This document shows, piece by piece, positions 22,157 to 31,452 of a stretch of DNA of 64,000 nucleotides; position 1 is the first letter of the stretch; the number at the start of each line of letters is the position of its first letter. This DNA comes from Skeletonema tropicum. Lineage: Eukaryota > Bacillariophyta > Thalassiosirophyceae > Thalassiosirales > Thalassiosiraceae. Location of the stretch: the NCBI GenBank assembly GCA_037178625.1, contig CM074130.1, positions 496,001-560,000 on the forward strand. Reading direction: 5' to 3'. The notes beneath the pieces were generated by a model. The model worked only from the letters and a program-made list of their open reading frames with translations, was not told the DNA's origin and ran no database searches. The position numbers and the translations under genes are program-made.

Positions 22157-22550
22157 GGCTAAGTGTATGGTCAGGCTCCCCAGCAAATCTGTTCTCAATG
22201 AGTATTTGACTTCAAGAAGTGATCAACATAGCGTTGGAAAGCTGAGAGTGAGAGGAGTTCAAATCCATGCTTTGCTTGGCAAGGTTTTGAATCGTGGTGA
22301 AATGAATTGTGATATGGAGCTGAAGACCAGGGTAAATTGGAGATGGGGCTTCTTTTTTGGGGTTAACCCCCAAGGCAAGCTAGGGAATGGGGCTAACAAA
22401 ATATTTTTTTATTTTTGGAAGCAACTCATTGATTTGGAACAAGCTCATCGAGACGAGCATTTTAAGCCTATAAAAGGGTAGGTTAGCCCCAGTAGCGGCT
22501 GAGAACAGATAAATTAGCCATTTTTAGGGAGCCTGACCATACACTTAGCC
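22157..22550 (+). mobile_element. 394-bp MITE, copy 1, TSD AAAG
   Basis: The ends are inverted repeats starting GGCTAAGTGTATGGTCAGG and matching for about 24 bp. AAAG flanks both sides (22153-22156 and 22551-22554). No coding capacity. A second, oppositely oriented copy lies at 24557-24949. A 4-bp target duplication with GG..CC ends does not by itself fix the superfamily. Confidence 0.85.
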
Positions 22551-22554
22551 AAAG

Positions 22555-22634
22555 GTGGAAGCCCCCAACAGTGAGTGCCTCTCACGTTCCGACTGACTAA
22601 ACGGAGTTCTAGTCTGTCGTAGTTGGGTTTCCAC
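22555..22634. repeat. 80-bp cloverleaf-like foldback, copy 2
   Basis: Same layout as 3080-3163: outer arms GTGGAAGCCCCCAAC / GTTGGGTTTCCAC, inner arms GTGAG/CTCAC and CGAC..ACTA / TAGT..GTCG. It directly abuts the target duplication of the neighbouring MITE. Confidence 0.6.
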
Positions 22635-22813
22635 CTCACTGCACTGCAACCTGCAAGCAAATTGAGTCTCGTTTCCCTGGACCATCTATTGTAAGAAGGC
22701 TGAAGCTGAAGACATACACACGTCGATATGTATGGAAATATCCTTACAAAATCAAACAATAAATGTCAAAAGATGTGACAGGGAGAGAGGGACAGGGTTA
22801 CTGTTCTCCTTTA

Positions 22814-23106
22814 GGGCGCTTTGACTTGATTTTTCAGTTTGCTCACGCCTAATTCCAAAAAGTGAGTGAGGGAGGGAGGGAGGGAGATCAGAACGCTAAA
22901 TATGTGGAACTAACAGCTCCTTTATATATCAATTGACGGGGGCGCCCCCCTAAACACTGACCTCCAATGCAGAAATTGGCTCCCTCGACAAACCTTCTTC
23001 AAGCACAAAATATGCAGTAAAAGCTAGTAGTTCTACAATTTTTCGGAGTTTGCTCAAAATATGAGGGAGGGAGGTAAGCAAACTGAACAATCAAGTCGAA
23101 GCGCCC
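22814..23106. mobile_element. 293-bp Harbinger-type MITE, TSD TTA
   Basis: Inverted ends of 33 bp with three mismatches, beginning GGGCGCTTYGACTTGATT, flanked by TTA at 22811-22813 and 23107-23109. A 3-bp TTA target duplication with GGG..CCC ends is the PIF/Harbinger pattern. It is non-coding, with an internal GGGA tandem run. Confidence 0.8.
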
Positions 23107-23109
23107 TTA

Positions 23110-24556
23110 CCTTTACTCAGGAGAATCCGTCAGGAGAATCCGTCTGCATTTAAAAGGGCAAGGATCTCCTCGACTCTTCTGTTTCTTTCGGCATTTCAAC
23201 CTTTTACTCTTAGTGCACAAAGCTTTCAGCCAGATGTAAGCGATCGCGGTCGCTTGACTTCGCGAGATCTTTGTTCCTCTTGTGGGAGCCTTGGATTGGA
23301 GCTAGGGCTAGGCGTAGTAGGCGCCTTGATGGGCTTCGTGAGATCCCTTTTTGGATTGTCTCGTGCACTGGGTCAGCACTGTTAGGTTGGTCTTGCGTCA
23401 TTCCTTTGATAGGCCCATCCGAAGATGATCGCAAGCGCCTTCATGGAGAAAATGACAAAAGCTGTGGTCTTCCTTGACTTCTTGTTGGCACGTCGGTTGT
23501 TCCATCGTCAGCAGATCCAAAGACAACAACGCTGGAGGAGGTGCTGTCGATCCCGATACCAATAATACCGTCTGGCTTGGTGGTTAATTCTTTGCCGCGG
23601 AGATAGACCGCAGACCTCGTTTTACTAATATTCGCCCGATTTTAACAGCTTTCCGGGTAAATGGTTTTTAGAGGGAACTAGAAGCCCATCAAAGCTCATT
23701 TTTGAGCTACCGAATGGAGATGATGCCGTAGGAGTTTGAAAATGGCGTGACAGTGGAGAAGGTGGGCAAGATGCCCATCTGTGTCATAGGTGGCAGGTAC
23801 CAGTAGAAAAATGGATATTTCTCACGTAGGAATAGGTATGTACCTGGATTTTTGCAAAAAATGTACAAGTCGGACCACATTTTAGACGTCCTGCTCAGCT
23901 AGCGCAGCGGAACTTAGGGCCCACATCAGCACTACCCAATGTAGATCATAGTAGAGGTATGTTAGTAGATAAAATTTATGAGCTTGATGAAGGCTGGTAT
24001 ACTAGTAAGCCTTCTGATAGGTTGGTCAAAGAAATCTGTGAATTTGGGCCGATTTTGGAGGCTACTCGTCCCACACTGTGGTGCACATCTCATGTGTTCG
24101 AACAGGAGATATCTTGCAAAAGTTGGTCAGTAAGTTGAGTGGGCACAGCCCACCAACAATTGAGATGCCTGTCTCACTGATATGCCAATTTTATAGACCT
24201 TGAGAAGAGCTTTCAGAATCACCGCCCAAATCCGTCTGAAGTCGATATCCCACGGAGATATGGGACTAGAACGGAGCCTATTGAGCAATTGTGCCCACAT
24301 ATGGGCACATACCCGGAAAGCTGTTAATGATTACAGTATTATTCTCAGTAGGGTGGTAAAGCATATGAAAATGAGCTGGCCTAGATTTAAATTTAATTTC
24401 AAGTTCTAATGCTGCGATTGCAAGCGAAGTATGTAGGAAATGTGAAGATTGTATGCAATGTGTCTCTCTTCTATTTGCAAAGGCTTCTTTTTTCATTGGA
24501 CTTTCAGAAAGAATTAGATTACACTTGTAGCAATTCCTACATACATGGGTAAGAAT
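23110..24556. other. No recognisable gene between MITEs
   Basis: Only short open frames (for example 23271-23477) with no family resemblance. The sequence may be old transposon debris; nothing specific can be supported. Confidence 0.35.
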
Positions 24557-24949
24557 GGCTAAGTGTATGGTCAGGCTAGCCAAATTGGCTAAAATATCTC
24601 TTCTCAGCCGCCACTGGGGCTAACCTACCTTTTTATAGGCTTAAAATGCTGCTCTCGATGAGCTGGTTCCAAATCCATGAGTTGCTTCCAAAAATAAAAA
24701 AATATTTTGTTAGCCCCATTCCCTAGCTTGACTTGGGGGTTAACCCCAAAAAAGATCCCTTTTCTCAATTTACCCTGGTCTTCAGCTCCACATCACACAT
24801 TCATTTGACCACGATTCAAAACCTTGCCAAGCAAGCCACGGATTTGAACTCCTCTCACCCTCAGCTTTCCGACGCTATGTTGACCATTTCTTGAAGTCAA
24901 ATACTCACTGAGAACAGATTTGCTGGCTAGGGTGACCATACACTTAGCC
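24557..24949 (-). mobile_element. 393-bp MITE, copy 2, TSD GAAT
   Basis: Reverse-orientation relative of 22157-22550, with the same GGCTAAGTGTATGGTCA ends and a GAAT duplication at 24553-24556 and 24950-24953. Together the two copies form a 2.8-kb inverted-repeat arrangement, but each has its own target duplication and so inserted independently. Confidence 0.85.
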
Positions 24950-25208
24950 GAATGTTAGTAGCAGGTGTTTGAGAAAGAGTGGGTACCGCCGTTCGAGGGC
25001 AGAGTTCAGAGGCAGTTCGCGGATGCAGTTAGCAATAACTTAGAAAATTACTCATGTTAAGTAGGATGCAGTTCGCCTTGAATTCAACTGCACGAGCTTT
25101 CTTTCTCTCCTTCACACTTTGCAGTGAACGCTTGTACGTTTACAATTACTACGCGGACTAATAATTTGAAATAATCATCTGGACAGCAACCTAACCTAAC
25201 CACTCCCA

Positions 25209-26194
25209 TGCCATCGGTTTCGAGGAAGAAGGCCAAAGGCAAGGTACATGAAGCTGCCAAGGCTAAGAAGGAAGCTTCCGCACCTACCCCCCAAGACGAA
25301 GGAGAAGAGGAGAAGCAGTTCAAGCTCAAGAAGTAGCTATATCTATATGCTGCCTTTCATGCTTGCGCTTGCTTCGTTTGCTGTTATCATGAGAACTTTT
25401 CGTCCTATCCTTCCCAGAGCAAGTGATTATACGCTGAAGTTGTTCAGATCTGATCGTAAGCCTTCCTCACCCGATGATGATGCAAAGTACAAACTTACAC
25501 CCAAGCACAAATTTCCAGAAGGATGGCAACAGCAACACTTCTCCTACGAACACATCCGACATCACTTCAACTGTCGACAACGGTCCAAAGATATGAACAA
25601 ACCATTGCCCTCCCTTCAAGATTGGGAATTTCTGCGACAAACTTACACACGAATCCTCGACAATGACAATCCATCAAACGTGCACCACCAACAACCATGG
25701 ACGAATGATTTGGTCCCACCCACATTGGGATATTCCCTCGTACCAGGTATACCCGTCCCACCACCATACTACGCCAAACATTCTCCCGGAAAAGGTCGAG
25801 GTCTATTCGCCTCCCGCCCCATCTCAAAGGGAGAACTTGTCCACGATGGACAAGTGAGCGATATCACCATTCCCAATGCCATGATATTTCGAGAGTTTGT
25901 CTTTTCACTCCCTCGAGATTATGCCTATAATGCTGCAGAGTGGATATGGATGCAACAAGTGGAAGAGGGCGGTGAGTATCGGATACTCATGGGTATGAAT
26001 ATTTCGGCATATTGATGAATAGTGGTGGTGCCGATTGGGGAGATGGTCAGCTCAAGATGGTGAATGCTTTGCCGGAGAATGAATATTCGGGGAGGTTTTA
26101 TGCGACGAGGGATATTGAGGAGGGTGAGGAGATATTGACGGATTATGATGTGTATTATACGAAATGGACGTTGGTTGGTCTTGGGGAGGGATGA
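25209..26194 (+). pseudogene. Second SET-domain copy, frameshifted and with a different 5' end
   Basis: From about 25299 onward it is nearly identical to the first SET gene. A 2-bp insertion at about 25997-26012 (CGGCATATTGATG against CGGCATTGATG) ends the frame at 26013-26015, and the last 60 codons resume in another frame to 26194. The 5' end differs from copy 1: an ATG at 25209 opens MPSVSRKKAKGK..., which is out of frame with the SET part and stops at a TAG near 25335. The ATG at 25248 would give the SET frame a new 20-residue start. Most likely a recent duplicate that lost function, though a 255-aa truncated protein is possible. Confidence 0.8.
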
Positions 26195-26470
26195 GAATGA
26201 TGAGAATGAGAGGCGTTGATGTTGATGTATGTGTGATGGAGGAGAAGATCTTGTCTCTATCTGCTGCATTGTTGAGCAGGCCAGAGCACTGATGCAGACT
26301 GCTGACGCCATGCGCTTGAATTTGAATACGATCGATATTATCTCTTTCAAACGTGTTGATACAGTAGTTAGATTCTGAGACTCGCTGAGATAACTTGTAC
26401 ATATAATTCTCCAGAGCGAGACTAACAACTTAAATTTGTCGTTGCCGCACCAAGATGGTACGCGCATTAG

Positions 26471-26542
26471 TGTTGATAACACTATCAACCACTAGGCCAT
26501 CATGTCGACATGATGGCCTAGTGGTTGATAGTGTTATCAACA
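26471..26542. repeat. 72-bp perfect palindrome
   Basis: Every base pairs about the centre GTCGAC at 26504-26509. Each arm contains its own small hairpin (GTTGATA / TATCAAC). It sits exactly where the flank of SET copy 2 stops matching the flank of copy 1. Confidence 0.9.
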
Positions 26543-26695
26543 AAACTAGACAACGAGTCCAAGAGTAGTATTCAAAGCTCTCCTGAATACTACTTGCTTT
26601 GCTCGCTTTGTTGCGTAAATTGTTCATGGTTGCATCATGCATCATCATCAATACATAGCAAGATTACTTTGCGTTTCTAAATACGATAGCTTTTT

Positions 26696-27675
26696 TTAAT
26701 CCTCACCCTCACTCAAATCATCCAACCCAGCAAGCGTACCCGAAGCATCATCCAACCCAGGCATACCCATACCACCACCCATACCCATACCAGGAGGCAT
26801 ACCCATACCACCAGCACCACCCATACCCATACCAGCCGCCCCACTCATCTGATTCATAATCATTTGAAAATCCTCCTCCCCCATCCCTTTGACAACCTCC
26901 ACCAATCCCCCCATCATCTCCTTCCACTTTTCCTGATTGGTAACAATCTCCTTCATCCCATCCCACCCCCCGGGAAAGGCACCTGCCATTTGTGATTTCA
27001 TCTGCTCCATCATCATTTTCATCATTGGATTATCACCATTTTCCATCTCATTCAAGGCGGATAGGAGAGCCTGGCGCATGGTTTCCAGTTGTTCCTCTAG
27101 TTTGGACGGGTCATTTAACATTTCTTTGAATTGTGGGGAGGAGAGCATAGCTTGCATTTGTTGCATGGATTGTTCGAGTTGTTCGGGGGAGGGTGGTTGG
27201 GAGAGGTCGGGCATGCCGGGGATGTTGTCTAGGCCCGAGAGGAGGGAGGAAAGACCGTCGGAGGGTGGTGGGGAGTCGGAGCCTCCTCTGATGGATGTTG
27301 CTGCTCTGGACCATGACGAGTAAGATGATGACGTTCTTTTCTTTGTGCCTATATTGTTAATCGATAGCGGTGTGTTGTGGTGAACGATATTGTTTGTGGA
27401 TTTGGCATCAGAAGATGCGGCGCATGATAAAAGCTGAAAGATGAATGTAAGTGCAGAGAGAAGATAATTTATTGAGCATTGAAATGCAAATCAGCAACGA
27501 CCTGTAGAGCATTATCTGACTGTATCCAGCTTTTAATGTGCAGGCATCGATGATGTCACGAAAGATTCATTGCCACAGAACAAAAGAGAAGACAATGCAC
27601 ATCATGCAGAACACAATCCGATTGCAGCAAGCCACAGCCATCACTCACCGCTATAACGAGCGAGCTTGACCTCAT
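26696..27675 (-). CDS. Secreted Met/Gly-rich protein, two exons
   Basis: Exon 1 is 27649-27675 (nine codons, MRSSSLVIA) and exon 2 is 26696-27433. The 215-bp intron has a GTGAGT donor and TTTCAG acceptor, phase 0. Splicing creates a clean signal peptide, MRSSSLVIALLSCAASSDA. Without exon 1 the frame has no suitable ATG near its start, which supports the model. The 254-aa product is helical in the middle (SPEQLEQSMQQMQAMLSS; KLEEQLETMRQALLSALN). It ends in Gly/Met repeats (GMGMPPGMGMGGGMGMPG) and an acidic tail. The helical part is vaguely like STI1/DP-type chaperone modules. Function unknown. Confidence 0.75.
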
Positions 27676-28240
27676 GGTAATATATATTTAGCAGATAGCA
27701 GGAGATAAGATTGATCCAAACAACGAGCTTGTTAGTTGGTGTGATTGAAATGATTGAGTGCATGCACGATGCAACAAAAGGAGGTGATGTGATCCACGTG
27801 GAAAATCCAAAAGCATTCAGCATTCAAATAATGAGACAGATATCTTAATTAACCAAAACCGGAGGCATTAACTAACCCTAAAGCTCGGTTCGCGTTGGCT
27901 GGTGAAGGGTTTTAGATTTTGCAGTCTCTCAAGCAAGACCACTTCTTTCGGTACCATTCTTTCTGCGATGCGTTCGCCTTGAATTGCTGCCACCACCTCT
28001 CGTTTACACGTTCAATTCAAAAAGGTAAGTTCCCGCCCAACGTTACATCCAGCAAAGTTCCAAGTAAGTGTACAGGCTAGGTTTCGTGCTTTCGCTTTTT
28101 GCGGCGGCTTGAACTCGTTTCCCCTTGAACCTGTTTCAGCTTCAGAGACGCAGATAGAGGCGCAAGGCAAGTACACAGAAGTACTTCTACCAATGCACTC
28201 TTGATGAATGAATGAATGAATTTAACCTAAATTAAAGGAA
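27676..28240. other. Divergent intergenic region
   Basis: Lies between the start of the secreted Met-rich gene and the start of the next plus-strand gene. No motif was assigned. Confidence 0.35.
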
Positions 28241-28978
28241 ATGAACATAAAGATAGTCACGGAGAACAACTCAGCCGACGTGAATGTTGGCCAAAGACGA
28301 AACGAAGGAGGTATAGGCGATGATGGAAAGAATGGTCGTATGCGGTCAACAATGTCATCATCGAAATTGAAGAAGCCGCCTCCATCGTCAGATAGCCCGA
28401 CATGCCAAACTGAATTCGATAGTATGGATCTGGTGTATCCCTGTCAAGCCCTTGCTTTCGACATACTTTACAATAGTCACTTGCATGCATTACTAATAGA
28501 TGAAGCGTCCAACTCATCATCCAAGTCTGAGAAAGTTCGACGACCTATGCATATCCTACCAGACGACGAAGAATCCATTTCGTCAATCTCCAATAATCAA
28601 AATGAAGAGGATAATAGTATTGAGGCGGAAGGTGTTGAGATTTCAGAGTTTATAGACAACTTCTTCTGTGGCGGCTTTCCAGGTGCGTGCCAAGATTTAG
28701 ATCTGGATTCGTCCCATGATTTGGATGACCTTATTATGGGGGAGGGAGGAGTGGAAGCAGCAGGGGCATTGAAATTACTAAATGATTGGGTCCAACTGAA
28801 CGATCACGCAGGAATAGGAGATGAGCTAGGAGAGGGACGAGTGCAACATCATGAAGAAGGGGACAAAAAAGTGGGGAGGAAAGAAGTAGATGAGCGACAG
28901 AATGATCCTAGATTATCTGAAGATGAAGTACCGATTTCGAGTACTGACTATCACTACCCCAACATCATCTTCAGGTAA
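28241..28978 (+). CDS. Unknown acidic 245-aa protein
   Basis: Open frame from ATG 28241. Mostly acidic and probably disordered, with one more hydrophobic segment (DLVYPCQALAFDILYNSHLH) around residue 65 and a Cys-containing patch (IDNFFCGGFPGACQDL). No family recognised. Codon use and length favour a real gene, but evidence is limited to the open frame. Confidence 0.5.
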   Translation: MNIKIVTENNSADVNVGQRRNEGGIGDDGKNGRMRSTMSSSKLKKPPPSSDSPTCQTEFDSMDLVYPCQALAFDILYNSHLHALLIDEASNSSSKSEKVRRPMHILPDDEESISSISNNQNEEDNSIEAEGVEISEFIDNFFCGGFPGACQDLDLDSSHDLDDLIMGEGGVEAAGALKLLNDWVQLNDHAGIGDELGEGRVQHHEEGDKKVGRKEVDERQNDPRLSEDEVPISSTDYHYPNIIFR

Positions 28979-31452
28979 CAACACCAGTCAGAGCCTGAAT
29001 CGTCACGACAAAAGTGCCACTACCGAAGTTGTTTCAGCAAGGAAGTGTTCTTGTACAATAATGTAGATAATGTATATCACTTAGGAAAATAGGTTAATGT
29101 TGCATTATCGCTACCTCTAGACATCATTGAACCAACAATGGAGCAGTTGATAAAGTAAAGTGTAGCTTTATTCATGTGTAATAAGATATACAACTACTTC
29201 TATCACCACCACTATGTACTACTCTTTCCTCCCTCTTCAATTTCACCTCTCTATTTCACATTTTCGTTATCACTTAGCGTAGATGATAGATAATGTCGCC
29301 TCTTGAGGGCCCACCAGACGTATCGTACTTTAAAATTTCCTTTATGTGTTTCCACGGGGTTACGCCACTTAATCTCGACTAAATTAGAAAAATATTGAGA
29401 CACCTACCTGACTTCGAAAAGTTCCGTCACCCCACGCAAAAATCACACACAATGGCACAAACTTCAAAAAAATCCTCAACCATAGACACTATACAGCGGA
29501 GAACATCTCCTACCATTACACCAGTACATGGCAAACCCTCCGCGTTTTTTTACAGTAGCTTCATCATATACCACCCGACCCCTGCGCAGAAAACGCGGAG
29601 CATTGGTTACGATGTATTCCTTCAATAAAAAGTTTCGTGCGCGAAGTTTCCTAATGAAACATTGCCGTTCATGTCGGAGGGAGAGTCATGCCGGTGCTTA
29701 ACCCATGGAGACATAAAGCATGATCCTTGTAGCCCACCAATCGAGTGTATATATCCATAGGGAGGCGTGGGTGTCTTAGTGTACCGATGTTTCGGCCGGT
29801 AACACCATCCTCAACGTCGTAACTCGATGTCCATCAATGGTTCATTTTTATCTTTGGCCCTACTGCAATAAGGAGTGACAATAACACCAATGAAGGCAAC
29901 CAACACTCTCCATCGACTCTAATATGGTGATAGACGATTAATTGACCCTTGGAGTGGAATGGAAGCTCTTATGACATCATTTTGATGATACAAAAAATGT
30001 ACATGTTTTTCGTCTCTGTCGAACGCAACAACTAACCGAAAGCTAATGGAAACGGGATGCATATCGATCAAACAAGCATCAGCTTATTATTATTATGATA
30101 GTAAACATCCTTGGGAGCGATACTAACAATGAGTTCTGAGGAAATACTTGTTTGTTCAGTAAAACTCATTGCATATTTAGCCTACATCAAAACCAACATA
30201 CATAACACTGTCTCCCATGTGTTATAATCACTATAAAGCATCATCCACTTGTCGAAGTATTCGAATATACGCATACGATCAATTGGTATATAAATTACCA
30301 CTCATTTGATGTTATCGGTCCTTCACGATGTTGATTTCAGCATTGCGTTTAAGGAGCAAATAATAGATTCTGTCTAACTTGTGAAATGTGGTTGATTATC
30401 GATTAGATAATGGGTTTGGACTACCCAAGGATAAATAGACGCCCAATGTATATATAACATTGATGTGGTGAAAGGATATCCTCTCTTTTGTAACATATCA
30501 TTGCCGAAACGTCCATAGGAGGGGTGAATGGAGGTGAAAGTGGTAAATTTTATGCCGTCGATGGCGACGTTATTTTATTCATTTACGGTGGATCGACTGA
30601 GTTTTCCTGGCTTGGGCGCGTATAAGATGATTTATGCGACTGATCAAGCCGAGTATTCTAGGCGTATTCAATATGCACGCTTAACTGTGGCCACAGGAGT
30701 GGAGGACATCATGGTGACGGTGTAAAAGGTGTGGTGGATGATGGATTTTTTGCGTTTCTCGTTCCATCTCAAAATTACGCGGGAAGGCCAAACGTAACCC
30801 CGTGTTTCGCCTTCATTCCTACACGATGTTTTGGTGGGTTCTCACGGTACTTATGTTCCTTCCACTCGCACTTACTGGAATACAGGAATTCAAATATGCA
30901 CTTCTCATCAGGGCTGCTTCTCATGTGATCGATGTGCATTCGCGATTCGCACGGAAAGTTGTTGCTCTTGCAAGACAGTGTCTCACTGCCTTCTCAGGAT
31001 CTTGTCATTTTTCTTTCTCCGTGAGTGGTGTTTGTCAAATTATTTGCACAACATCAGACTGACGGTACTGAAGCCAATGGTACACACCTATGAACATGGA
31101 GAACCGATGACAACTATACATATGTAACAGAATTGTCGCACTGAGGGTTAACTCGCATATTTAGTCGTTTAAACACTCCTCGGTTACTTCCCGTTTCGCA
31201 CAAAGACCCCAAATTTCCCACTCAACTCCCACTGTCATTGCTACAAGACTAGAATTGCCCGCCCGCGCCTGTGAAGCTAAATGAACCTGGGAATCTCGTG
31301 CAAGTCATGGTGTGTTCGCCTTACTCAAAACGATGCTAACAGTTTAGATGCTAATGGAGAGGCAGCAACTACGAATAAGACGATATTAGAAAAATGAAGG
31401 CAATGAAGATGAAGATTCCGTGGAAAAAGAGGACGTCGACGTCGGCCAATAG
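28979..31452. other. 2.5 kb without a recognisable gene
   Basis: Several short open frames occur (29395-29628, 30528-30725, 30831-31127) but none shows a domain or extended coding signal. Two short stretches, 29063-29133 and 29287-29340, are inverted copies of 17045-17110 and 5934-5985, so parts of this region are dispersed repeats. Confidence 0.4.
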
